Positions 1 to 11,276 of a DNA stretch of 64,000 bases are shown piece after piece. The notes beneath the pieces are model-generated. The model was not told the origin of the DNA and searched no databases. It worked only from the letters and a program-made list of their open reading frames with translations. This DNA is from Leuctra nigra (Eukaryota; Arthropoda; Insecta; Plecoptera; Leuctridae). Made by a program: the position numbers and the translations under genes. Within the stretch, counting starts at the first letter, position 1. Each line of letters opens with the position of its first letter. Location: contig OW203768.1 in assembly GCA_934045905.1 (NCBI GenBank), positions 11,064,316-11,128,315 of the forward strand. The letters run 5' to 3'.

Positions 1-1587
1 CAAGTCCGATGTTTCCCAGACTGATTGGGAGCAGGGACCAAGCGGGCCACAAATCTAAATACAAGAACAATAATTCAATTCATAAAATCATAACAGAATT
101 AGGTCATTTCTGCTGATTCGGAAACTGTTATATGTGCTATACCCAAATGCTACCGTAATTTGACCATAAAATAAAATTCGCGCTGATTCCCTCCCCGATT
201 GGCGTCAAACCTCACAGAATGTGCGCAAATTTTCAGATTGATTGGTTATACTTTTTTTTTATCTCGGTGCAGACAATACAATACAAAACAAAAGAAACAC
301 GCACATAGATAGTCATGGATTTTCAGAATTGCCCACAATTGCTCCCCAGGACCGGCAAAATCAGGATTAATCAGTTTCACGATGCTGATTCCAAATATAC
401 TCATTTGATATTGCCTTTATTGCCTTTTTGAACGTTTTTGGGTTGACCTTTCTTGGTATTTTGGACTCATTTTGACTAAAGTGCCACACTGTTCAAACTC
501 GCCTTTCATCGCTACTCGGTACATTGGATTGTTTGGATCCCTGAGTGACAATGGTCCAGGAACTCTGTATCTCCTATGTTCGATTCATTGTATTACCAAA
601 GAACGTGTTGTCATGGCAGTGAATAGTGAATGAAAAATTACTGTTTAAATGAAAACACATTTTCATGGCATAGTTTGCATATATTTTGCCGATGATACTG
701 CCTTCTTTAACGTTGATATTGTTTATTTTGAGGATGTTTATTTTGTGCCATTTTTTACACTTCATTCTGCCTTTTTAGGGGTTCATACTTCCTGAAAATC
801 CTGACTCGAGTCATACAGTACATCCTACAAGGACCTTTCAGCGCCTGAGGGCAAATGCCAAAATACAAACGCCAATAAAATGCTGTATACACCTCAGAAA
901 TGTGGATTTTCTTTGGTCCTCTATTGTTATGAGGGGAGGAAGAGGTAGTGTCAGAAAACTAGCCAAAATTAGTGTGGAAAATAGGAATTCTAAATGGGAA
1001 ATAGATTTTTCGCTGTTACAAATTTCCTCTGTAGGTAACGTTTCGACAAACTGGTAAATCCACACTCACGGGTTATCGGTGTACTGATTGGTACAACGAA
1101 TCCCATGAAGATGACATTGAAGGTGGCATCGATCTGGTGACAAAAATAAAACACATGACCACTTACTTGAGCAAGCGAAGCGAGCGTTTCCGTTTGCCTC
1201 TTTGAATCGGACCTTTTTCTTGCACCATTTGTTATCGCTAGACAGGTCACTCCGTTTCACCGACAAAATGTTGTCTTGATGACTTTGAAAATTTAAACTC
1301 TATCAAAACATCATAGGATTTTGTTCAAAACTCTAAATCATACCGGAGTGGTATTCCAAAAGAGTAAAACCAAAAGAGTTACCAAAACCAAAAGAGTACC
1401 AATAAGAGTTTTAACCAAAAGAGTAAAATAAAGAAGCTCGCTTCGCTCATATTTTTGCCCACTGCATGTCCACTTGATTTGGTGACTTTTCTCTTACCAG
1501 TATACAGACGCCGATGATGGTGACACCAGTCCTTAATCTAAAGCTTCCACAGCAGCAAGTGCCTTCGACTTTAAATGGAGGTGCCAT
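1..1587 (-). CDS. T1: tetraspan membrane protein of the tandem family, 5' part only
   Basis: Exons on the minus strand: E1 1498-1587 (ATG at 1587, 30 codons), E2 1070-1133, E3 1-54 and onward off the left edge. Splice sites are GTAAGAG after E1, CACCAG/GTGAGT around E2 and TTTAG before E3. Phases 0 and 1 match all the paralogues. E1 encodes a Cys cluster (GTCCCGSFRLRTGV) directly before the first hydrophobic helix, which continues into E2. E3 begins with the family motif HLWPAW and the start of helix 2 (LGNIGL). The Cys cluster plus R-T-G before helix 1 recalls the N-terminus of LAPTM4-type lysosomal tetraspan proteins; this is a family resemblance from memory, not a search result. Exons 4 and 5 are outside the window. 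The exon structure is solid; the function is unknown. Confidence 0.78.
1356..1426. repeat. Irregular CCAAAAGAGT decanucleotide repeat
   Basis: About five copies of CCAAAAGAGT or close variants (AACCAAAAGAGT, ACCAATAAGAGT) lie in T1 intron 1, with one- to four-base linkers. No coding meaning is seen. Confidence 0.6.
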
Positions 1588-1940
1588 TGTGCCGGGTCAC
1601 TCGTAAAAGTAACAACTTATTTAGTCTCATTGTAGGATGAAGTTTCATTGAAAGAGATACTTGGTGTGATAGCTGACATAAAATGAACAGTGAATTTTGT
1701 TTTGGATTTGTACCTGGACGAAGTCAAATGACATTTTGTTACCTACCAACGGGATAATGTTTAAATCTTTCATTATGTATAATAATTAAAATATAAATGT
1801 TATTATAATTATTATTACTTTATTTTCTTAACAATACCTACATTCTGAACTTCTGCAGCGGAAGGACAGAAAGAATAAGAGATAAAATGCAAAGAGTTTT
1901 AATGCGGTTAAAATCCATTATTTCACAATAACAACATTTG

Positions 1941-2227
1941 TTGGTAAATCACACTATTTCACACTTAAAAGCGTAAATTTTTATTCATAAATATGAAATT
2001 CAAAATCAGTGTAAATTTTGGCGGGAAAACGCCATCCCGGCCAGTGATGTCATTTACATCAACCAACAATGATGTTGCCATGGTTACAATAAAATAAAAA
2101 ATAAAATAAAATAATAAAATCACTCGCCGGGATGGCGTTTTCCCACCAAAAATTACACTGCTTTTCAATTTCATATTTATGAATGAAAATTTACACTTTT
2201 TAGTGTGAAAATAGTGTGATTTACCAA
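1941..2227. mobile_element. TIR element (MITE) between T1 and T2
   Basis: Long inverted arms: the left arm starts TTGGTAAATCACACTATTTC and the right arm ends with its near reverse complement. The similarity extends inward for over 100 bases through GGCGGGAAAACGCCATCCCGG. The centre is an A/T-rich AAATAAAATAAA tract. No transposase is encoded, so it is non-autonomous. A minus-strand ORF through it (1965-2231) is a by-product of the palindrome. Confidence 0.75.
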
Positions 2228-2430
2228 CCAATATGTTGTTATTTTGAATAATAGCTTTTTAAGAAATTCATGCATATTCCCTATTGGTCTATGCTAAAAG
2301 AGCGAAAAGGAGACGGTCGCTTCGCTCGCTCAATAAATCTGTGTTAGTGTTTTTGTAGTACGTGTATTTGCATTGAATGGATTGAAGTAGACATTGCTGA
2401 TGACTTGCTTGAACTGAAGAGAAGAAATGT

Positions 2431-5400
2431 TCACGGCTGCTGCCTTGTACTCGTGCTCACGTCAATGCTTTGCATTCGGACTTTCTTGTAGTACCGATAC
2501 ACAACACAGGCGAAGCGTAAGTAGAAACCTGCAATGAGAGGAACGCATCTCTTCACAGTGTCTTGCTTTTGTCGCAACAAATGAACAAAACCAGCCACAA
2601 ACAAAATACCAGCCAAGTCTACTCAAATAAAAAAAGATATAATAATTCAGCCATGGATAGTAGATATCAAAAATGGGCCAATTCAACACTTTAATTTACA
2701 AATTTTAGAATACTTGACTTCGTGTTTTAGTAGGCAACTCGGCAAAACATAAAACGGTATGTGATTTATTATTATTATTTATTGTGCTATTAGTTGCCGG
2801 AGGCAGGATGGCTAGTGTAGGGCTACATAGGTATACCCTCTTAATCTGAATAAATATGAATCTGCACTGGTAGTGATGTATTTTGGCAAACGATCCATAT
2901 TATTATCAATGAAATGAGTGCTCATCTACTAGAGCTAGATGCCAAGTTAATAGTCTACTTCTGATAGTGCAATCAAATCATTTTAAGACAATCCGTGAAT
3001 ACTTCAAATACCGTTTTATGTTTTGTCCAGTGTAGCTATAGACATATTTTATTTGTCAGGGTATTGCGCCCGCCGAGTATTTTTTGATTAAAAAATTAAC
3101 GTGCTGACGGACTATTTTGTAAAAGCACTATACTTTCCAGTAGTGAATTCAAAACGTCCAGATTTCCCTATTCTTTAACATTGTCACGTGACAAACTGGC
3201 CGCGACCTTGAGGATCACAAAGCCCAGGCTTTTGAGTTGGTGCATATCGGGCACGTTTCTTGACGCGGCAAGTTTGATTTAACCCGTAAATCCTATGGTG
3301 ACGTCACACGCCCAACTCGCCCCATTGTGGAAAGCACCCATTGTGAACTCACCACTTACTGCGACACTGACTACGAGTTGTATCGCGTCGATGAGTTTAA
3401 GGTCCCCCGGCTTCTTTAAGCTAACATATACATTAGCTGTCGTCCACAATACGCCCTGCAGTATTGCGTAGGGCACGATGTAGAACATGAAGCAGAGTAG
3501 ACCCAGAGGCCAGGCTTCGTAGATGTCGGAGACCTGTTGCGAACAACGTCAAGGCAATGTTAGTGAAGCATTCATGGATGTCTAAAATACATGGTTGATC
3601 ATTGATAGGGCTAGGATGTTTAGGATATTATCATTTTTAATTTTTGTTCAGGCACGTCTAAAAATGATACATAATACATAATGTATCGAGAGTTTCTGAT
3701 TTTAAAAAAAATTATTTTATTTTGCCTGAAAATCCCTTTCATTTTTTTTTTATGAATTCAGTCCATTTTCTTTATATTTTAAGGTCTTTTTGTCATTTTT
3801 AAATTATTGAGAAAATAATATCAATATTTGTTTCAAAGTTACAAATAAAATAATTGTTGTCTTCACAGAATTTCCATCCTCCACTTGGATGACCAACAAC
3901 GATATTTGACACATTGACATATTCATATAATATAATTTAAGTTAATTTTTAAAATTTAAAATCTGACTCCAAATTCAACTCCAATCTAATAAATCGAATA
4001 ATATGATGACGAATATAACAAGGCCTAACATTTCATTGGTACTTTTTCGGGATTTTGTGGTCCTTTTTTAATAGTTTTAACTGGTACTATTTATTTGCCT
4101 GCTTTTTTGGACTTTTCATAGGTTCTAAGCATCCTAGTCCTAATCATTGAGGTCCAGGTTACTAACTAATAAAAAATATTGAATAGAGATAGTAATTCTA
4201 GAATGTTTGAAGTTAAAAAACATAATTTTGGATTTTTGCGATGAGATTTTCAAAAAGTGATTTTAGCTTGTTTTTAGCACATATTACTTTTGTGTTTCCA
4301 GTAAAATGTTGTTCAAGTTCTAACTTGAAGGTATGAAGATACAAGATAAATGGGAATCCTGGGGTTTTAAGACCCCATGTGACTTAATGAAGTATCTTTC
4401 AGTTTAGGGTGTAAATATTAGATTGAACTTACATAATAGGTTACACTGACAGCCAGCATGCTCGCTACAACTGCCACAAGTATGTTACCCACACACAGAG
4501 GAATAGAGGCCCATCGGGGATAGTATTCTAAAGGCAAGAAGAAAAGCGTTACATAATACTTCTCATTGAGCGAGCAAAGCGAACGTCTCTTTAGCTTATT
4601 TTATACGTATGTATTGGTACCTACTTTTTTTTCGATAACGAAGACCTCTTTATCAACCAGAAGTCTACGTTCTATGATAGTTTTCTATCATCCCATCTGA
4701 AGTTACAGAAACCCTTATTTTTTCTTATAATTCAACATTCTATACTCACGGGGAAAGAATGACAATCCTCCAAAGAATAAGATGCACACGATGGAAATGA
4801 TCTGTTGACAAATATTAAGAACATTTTTACTTTGTTGAGCGAGCGACGAGATCTTTTTTGGTTTTTTGTACAGTTGTTGGCGTGATACAGATAATCTGTT
4901 TCTCCAACAGAGATAACATTTTAATTTTACCGACGTAAATACAACCTTGAAGTGTCAAAATTTAAGAAATTAAATACTCTGATTGCCGATCGACACTCAT
5001 TTATCTTGACAAATTAATCTTATGGTGTAATGGGCAAGATGATCATTCATTACCTACTTCTAGGCCAGCAATTTTTAGGATTCTTTTGCGCTTAGAGTCT
5101 GTAATGCCTCGTTTAATCAGGGGTGCAGTCCTAGTAAAATAAGTGCAAGGGCGCCGAAAATGAAGAAAATCCGTAGTGTTCACGACCCTCAGGGGGTTTG
5201 GGGGGCAAGACCCCTAATTTGGCCCCGGTAATTTTTTTTTGAAAAATGAACTCATTTAGTGATGATTTTACGCATTTGGGACCGAGATAGATTCGTAAAT
5301 TCTTATCAGTGATATCAGTAAATAAGGTAGTAGTTATCCTATGATTCAGTGTTGCAAGTATCGGTGCTCTATAATCGTTGCATAGTTGCAGATCCTTTAT

Positions 5401-6047
5401 ACGCATTTAAATAGTACACAAAATTGAGTTAAATTAATGACTTGACGGGAAGAAAAATATTTGAAGGTCATCTTCTTAAGCCTGAATTACACGGTTAAAG
5501 TTTCCTTGAAGGGGTTGAATTCAACCCTTGATTTCAAGGAAACTTGAAAGAGAATTTAGACGATTTAATGTTTATTGTTGATTGAAGTTGCGGTAAAATT
5601 AACTATTGGTTGAAGTATTTCAAGACTTGAAGGAAAATAGGACATGTTCTAATTGAAAACGATGAAGAGATGTCCTGAATTCAAGACTTGGACGCGTGTT
5701 AAATGCTTCAATGTTTTGATTTAGACGATCCAAGTCTTGAATTCAACCCCCTTGAAAGGGGTGAATTCAAGGAAACTTGTATCGTGTAATTCAGCCTTTA
5801 CGATGAATGGATTTTATACGTTCATTTGTTTACATCAGTCAAATTGCAATTGTTGGTGGTGATCATTACAAAAGTGTCCAACGCAAATCAAGACACTCGA
5901 CTTCCGCCCTTCTACTTCTGACGTACAGATTTCATGTAGCTAATTCGTTCCTACCAGTACACAAATGCCGATTACGCCGACACCGGATCTCAGGTCGAAC
6001 ATTCCACAGAAGCAGGTGCCATCTTCTCGAAATCTGTATCGAAGCAT
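2431..6047 (-). CDS. T2: four-helix membrane protein, five exons, 172 aa
   Basis: Minus-strand exons: E1 5955-6047 (ATG at 6047), E2 4750-4801, E3 4433-4527, E4 3353-3533, E5 2431-2528 (stop TGA at 2431). They total 519 nt, so 172 residues in one continuous frame. Phases are 0, 1, 0, 1 and all sites are GT-AG. The N-terminus has GTCFCG then RSGVGVIG leading into helix 1 (about residues 22-47). Helix 2 lies in E3 (about 58-80), helix 3 in E4 (GLLCFMFYIV, about 90-115), and helix 4 spans the E4/E5 junction (about 130-150). It is followed by VVYRYYKKVRMQS and a polar tail ending RQQP. The YRYYKKVR motif after helix 4 matches the YRYYxSIRP motif of T6-T9. Likely an endomembrane or lysosomal tetraspan protein, by analogy with LAPTM4; function unproven. 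No clear AATAAA signal was seen just after the stop. Confidence 0.82.
5120..5410. other. Repeat-like unit in T2 intron 1, unclassified
   Basis: A G-rich block (AGGGGGTTTGGGGGGCAAGA) followed by ordinary AT-rich DNA. A 91-codon minus-strand ORF crosses it without any recognisable domain. It has the look of the flank of a decayed transposon, but no ends could be fixed. Confidence 0.25.
5481..5795. mobile_element. TIR element (MITE) in T2 intron 1
   Basis: Left end CCTGAATTACACGGTTAAAG and right end ATCGTGTAATTCAGCC are inverted copies. Internal inverted blocks (TTTCCTTGAAGGGGTTGAATTC and its complement) also pair. The length is about 315 bp and there is no coding capacity. The target duplication is unclear. 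Confidence 0.68.
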
Positions 6048-6602
6048 TGTGCTTGATACGACGCGAAGTTATCCTACAAAAGTAGAATTTGAATCTGGAC
6101 TAATTCACACATTTGTGTACATTTGGTGTTAATTAGCAACGTCTCATTATGATTCTTTTCGCACGTAACACTCAAAATAATTAATTAAAATAGCAATAAT
6201 TATCCTGAACTATTGTTAACAAAGTTGTTCAACAATGAAGGAATCGATGCAATATTGACCTTAGAAGGAGATGATGATGAATGTATCATAATTAATTCCA
6301 TCCAAATCGTTTGTTTATGTACCTAAGTTTGTTGCCTTGTAACTGCGCATTATAGGACATTCACTTTATACATAAATAATAGTCAAACGATGAATTGTTA
6401 TTCAACAAATAAAAGCACCAAATGAATTACAATATTAAATCTAAATTCTCAGTTGCGCTCTTCAATAAGAATGAGAGTCGTAACTGGGCACAGTTCAGTA
6501 AGTAAGTTCGCATACTTCAATAATATTGGCAAACATTTAATGACTGTTGAAGAGTAAGTAGTAACAGTATTTGCAACACAACACATGTCCTCGTCCTACA
6601 AT

Positions 6603-9600
6603 CTACAGATCGTAGGACGAATCCTGGCCTCGCACGTATTTGTAATACCTATAGATGATGTAAAGCAGGCTCATCTGGATAGCTGGAACAAAGAGATGAA
6701 GTATTGGATACTACAAGACAGCCATGACGTCACATCAGTTTGTAGACGCAGCTCGAGAGTAGCCGCTGCATGATGTGAAACAATCCAGGAACATTAAATA
6801 GCCCAAAAGGGAGAAGTATTTTTATTTTTACAAAATGGTGCATTTTTTCACAACAATTTGTTTTACCCCTTAACACAGTAATTAAATACTGGGAATATTT
6901 GTATTCACATACAACAAAATGAAATCCTGTTTTGATGAGTTTATTCCTGATATTTTATTTGAAGGTAGGGAAAGAACGCTATAAGTCAATTTTTTTAAGA
7001 AAAAAAGAGCTTAGGTAAAATCTTGCAGTGATTTTTATGAGCTTTCAGGATATACCTTCGGTTTTTAGAAAATATTGCCACAAAGTCTTGAAAAACGCAA
7101 TTGAAATATCGATGTGTATGGAAGATAGATACAAGTTTCAACAAATAACTTCAATTATCTCAGTTTCATCCGAATATGACTTTAGCGTTCTTTCCTTGAG
7201 TCCTTCATTTTTAAATTCCCCTTAACTCGTATCCCCATTCTAAAGACTCCATAAAGTCTACTCACCATATAATATGATAGGTATTGTGATCTTAAATACG
7301 TTGTCAACGAGATTCGTGTGCGATTTGTCATCTTTATGCCTCTTCTTTGACATATAATTCAGGTCATCCGCAGCGAATGCCACCAGCAATATGGCCTCGA
7401 CCGTGACGAAGGTGAAGAAGTAGACGATGGTGCCACGCAGACATTGCTTTGATGCTTCCGAGACTGCGGATTGCTGTGTGCATGCGAACGTTGTTTATTG
7501 TGGTGCGTTGAGGAGCGAGCACCGATACGTGCAACACCGCGAACCGAGATTCCGTAATGCAAAGAAAACATGTCGAATTGAAAACAAAACGCGAACACTC
7601 CATCATTGATTTTAATGGAAATTGGAAATTACCATCTATCTAGTGGAGCGGTCGTTCCACCCAGCCAAGTCGTACCGTACAATCACAGTCACTCAACATA
7701 CCGTAAATGCCTAATAAACTGAGGAGCAGACCAAACACTTTTACTGTAAGCAACAACATAGCATTTTCGGCCTACTGGATCTCAAAATTGAAAAATCTCA
7801 CATTGTTGCGAAATATCTTAATTTCGAGCTATGGCCCACCCCACCCCATATAACAAATTTGGGAACAACAGGTTATGCCATTTGCGAGCTAGAGGGCCGT
7901 GAAAACAGTGAAATTACACCCCTTTTAAAACCTATCTGATGATATCACGAAACACCGCTATCACCGCCACAGCCTAAACGGCTAAACCGATTGACTTGAA
8001 ATTTTTACCACATGTGCACTTTTGGCGTCTGAGGTGCCTTTTTATAAAACCAACCGGAAGCCGCCATTTTGAAACCGGAAGTGACGTCATATCTCGAAAA
8101 CGGCTACACCGATCGGAATAAAACTATCGCCAAATGATTCAGACGGTCATCTTTAAGGAATATCAATAGTCAAAATATACATTTACTATTACCGAAACCG
8201 GAAATGACGTCATAAAAATGAAGAATCAGACTTGAATCACCTCTTACTACAATAACTTCATATTCAGAAAGCTTATAATGATACTTAACATTTATAAAAA
8301 TAAATTCTAGGTGGCAGTAATTTCAGCCGCCATTTTTAAAAAAGGAAGTGATGCCATAGCTCGAAAACGGTTGGACCTATTGGAACGATGCTTTCGCAAT
8401 TCTTCATGGAAAATCATTTTAAGCTTATATTTAGTACCAAACACAATTTTTCGTAGTACCCAATTCGGAAATTGCCTATTTTTTTAAAGGAATAAGTCAC
8501 AAGTTAGGAACAAGTTGTGTAAATAAACTAAAAAAATTATTGATATCCCCATAAAAAACACTCCGTGTAAAAATACCAGCCAAGTCTCTTAACTATAAAA
8601 AAAATAGAAGAAATCTAAAAATTCAGCACTGAAAAGTAGTGATATCAAAAAAAGGGCCAAGTCAAAACTTCATTTTAAAAACCAAAATATACTTGGCGCA
8701 TCGTTTTTAAGGGCATTATAGGTATAGGCACATTTAATTTCTGGCATATACTATACTACTATATACACGATGCGCCAAGTATATTTTGGTTTTTAAAATG
8801 AAGTTTTGACTTGGCCCTTTTTTTGATATCACTACTTTTCAGTGCTGAATTTTTAGATTTCTTCTATTTTTTTATAGTTAAGAGACTTGGCTGGTATTTT
8901 TACACGGAGTGTTTTTTATGGGGTATAATATAGAGCAAAAATCAGACAAGATCAATTTGCAGTGAATTTATATATTCATCACTTATTCACTTCAGAAAAT
9001 AATTTCAAATTATCTGTAAGTTCTAGACTGATTTATCATAAAAAATAGGAGATAATTTTGGAATGTTAATTAGAAACATTTAGATTTTTCAACAGAGCAT
9101 GATTTTTAAATTTCAGGATTTCGATAAAACTTGGCACTGCAAACGTGTGGTGCGAAATTTCAGCTCAATCGGATTCCAAATCGAAACCGCATGCGAAAAA
9201 GTTTGTCTATGCGAAATCAAGTAAAACCTTTTGTTTTATCAATGTTTATGAATGTTTATCATTTCCCCAAGGCGAACATTTTCAACAAACTCGAAAATAT
9301 GCACATTATGAAATGCAGATCTAGGCAGAAGATAGTGGAATACTCACATCAATATGTATAGCGGCGTTCAGGAAGGAAGCTGCAACAATCAGACCGATGT
9401 TCCCCAGGAAACAAAGTATATCCACCCACGTGGGCCAAGTTTCTAGAAGCAAGAAACATAATATACGTAATTCAGAATTAAAACTTCATGTAGATGTGGT
9501 GTCACCACACAGCAAAGCTCAGACAATATGGTGCTCCAAACTATTGTTACCTAACAGTCAACGTGACATTTTCAACATACTGCGAATGAAACCCGCTCAC

Positions 9601-10549
9601 TATGGTGTGAAATATCTTAATTCGGACCAATGTTCAACACTAACTTGCCAACATATGGGTTTTGTCGTTTACGAAATCTAGATGTCCATATTGTATGTCA
9701 TTTGTCGCACAATCATACTTGCATGATGCATCCACAGAATGCTAACTGATATCAATAATTGGCTGCCATGCCACAGTGTTTATTAGTAGAGCATAAGCAA
9801 GGAAGTATGTACAGTGTGATGCGACAGCTAAGATAGATTCATCAACATTCTGACGTCATCAGAAAGAAAGATATTTCCACACTCACCATGGTGATACTCG
9901 TAGCCGAAGTACGTCACAATCATGATGGGTAAGATCTGTGGACAAGGGAAGATTTTAACGTGGATGCGATACGTGTTTAATAATGAAACCTAAAGATGCA
10001 TGATGAAAGGAAAGTCTTCCAGGATTGTCAATGCTTCCAGGTCACAGAAAATAAGGGATGATCAAAAATCCAGAATCGGGAGCGAACGGGTTGAGGTTGG
10101 GAAGGGACTATAGTTTCGCTGTTGACCTTGAAGTGTTGGGAACAGGAATCAAAGACGATATTTTCCATCATTATTCAGAGCTATATTGCGGAGAAACGAA
10201 TGTGCATCAAATATTGCCAATAAATTGCAAAAACTGCAACTTGAAAGGCGACAAGACCATGTCAGGTGTGTTCCTACTGTCACGTGACCATGTCTATTGA
10301 TAGATTCATTGATCAACAGTGAAAATTCTATAAAATTTAATCGCAGAATTTTCGTTATGTTTCACTTTCAACGTCCTTGTTTTCCACTGGGATTGCACTT
10401 TTCACCACACTAGTGCAGAGCATGACGCCACAGAGCAATTCTCTGCACTCATTCAGTGAAATGTGTGAAACATTACTAGTTCTTACCAGCAGAACAATGG
10501 CAGACACTTTCACACCATTCTTCATCCACCTACTCAGAGGAGGCGGCAT
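6603..10549 (-). CDS. T3: divergent four-helix membrane protein, five exons, 164 aa
   Basis: Minus-strand exons: E1 10487-10549 (ATG at 10549), E2 9887-9935, E3 9348-9442, E4 7266-7473, E5 6603-6682 (stop TAG at 6603). They total 495 nt and are in frame, with phases 0, 1, 0, 1. E1 is the shortest of the family (21 codons, MPPPLSRWMKNGVKV) and lacks the Cys cluster. E3 has the family core TWPTW then LGNIGLIVAAS. E4 carries helix 3 (FFTFVTVEAILLVAF) and a charged loop (MSKKRHKDDKSH). E5 ends helix 4 and gives YIIYRYYKYVRGQ before a short acidic tail. The E4 acceptor at 7474 (CACAG) has a poor pyrimidine tract; an AG nine bases downstream would break the phase. Composite element A sits in intron 3. 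Confidence 0.8.
7638..8923. mobile_element. Composite hairpin-CRE-palindrome element, copy A (T3 intron 3)
   Basis: Left end ATCTAGTGGAGCGGTCGTTCCAC is a hairpin (GTGGAGCG/CGYTCCAC). The body holds monomers with ACCGGAAGTGACGTCAT (8074-8090) and the variant ACCGGAAATGACGTCAT. The right end is a near-perfect palindrome: arms 8547-8703 and 8768-8923 (about 156 bp each), starting CCCCATAAAAAACACTCCGTG. Copies B (39201) and C (53377) have the same order of parts, which is why I treat the three parts as one element. It has no ORF of note, so it is non-autonomous. The left-end hairpin next to CTAG is faintly Helitron-like, but the right end is not. Confidence 0.7.
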
Positions 10550-10715
10550 TGTGCTTGTATTTCACTTGAATGTCTTTCTCTCAGTGGTTCATTGACAAAG
10601 AAGTTGGTCGTGCACAGAAGTAAGAGTGAAATGTTACCCGGTTATCCACACAAGATCATTGCTTTTGTGTACAAATGTAACCTAGTGACAGCTACATTTG
10701 CTGTATAACATGCTT

Positions 10716-10796
10716 AATGAGTGAAATACGATTTTTTATTCTTGTGTTTATCATTGTCTTGACAAACACAAGAATAAAACATCGTTTTCACTCATT
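10716..10796. repeat. Stem-loop, arms of about 33 bp
   Basis: AATGAGTGAAAWACGATTTT and the following TTATTCTTGTGTTT pair with the inverted copy AAACACAAGAATAAAACATC...CACTCATT, leaving a short loop. It is probably a small palindromic element remnant. Confidence 0.6.
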
Positions 10797-10963
10797 ATCA
10801 TTATCTTGACAATGATATACAATAATGAAAGAAAATAGGTATTCATAGTATGCACGAACTTATTTTGTTTTACATCAACAAAGCAAAAGTTTGTGTTTTC
10901 TTTTGGAGGTCATTCTGTGGTCCATCTTCTAAGTGGAGCTTATAGTCGTAAAAAGTGTGAATT

Positions 10964-10965
<2 letters not shown>

Positions 10966-11011
<46 letters not shown>
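10966..11011. repeat. (TA)n microsatellite
   Basis: About 22 uninterrupted TA dinucleotides between T3 and T4. Confidence 0.95.
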
Positions 11012-11014
<3 letters not shown>

Positions 11015-11204
11015 GGTTATTTCGCAACGTATTATTGTGTGTATTATAAACAACTAACATCAATTAATATAAGTATCTCTCTTGTTTCAGGTAAGGAGAC
11101 CTATTTCTTTGATATTCCTTGCTCAAGGCCGAATAAGGTAAGGTAGAGACATTATTAAATGTCACCATGCTACTCAAAATAATAGCCATCTTCTTCTTAT
11201 CAGA

Positions 11205-11210
11205 TTTATT
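11205..11210 (-). promoter_or_regulatory. T4 poly(A) signal AATAAA
   Basis: TTTATT on the plus strand reads AATAAA in the direction of T4, about 70 bases past its stop codon. Confidence 0.5.
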
Positions 11211-11276
11211 TGTGCTGAGGAAGCGACACATAACATTTCACTGAACATTTCCACTCTCTCTGTGGCGGCTCCGTAA

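Larger units (their letters stand above)
10550..11276. other. T3-T4 intergenic DNA
   Basis: This stretch holds the 5' flank of T3, a stem-loop (10716-10796), a TA microsatellite (10966-11011) and the 3' flank of T4 with a poly(A) signal. No further gene is seen. Confidence 0.6.

Noticed and set aside
1965..2231. 88-codon ORF as a membrane protein
   Set aside because: It lies wholly within a TIR element; the hydrophobic run comes from an AAATAAAATAAA tract.
7638..7660. Helitron terminus (hairpin next to CTAG)
   Set aside because: Read on the minus strand the hairpin abuts CTAG, but the spacing is wrong, the next base is A rather than T, and no TC-type opposite end is seen. The other end is a long palindrome.
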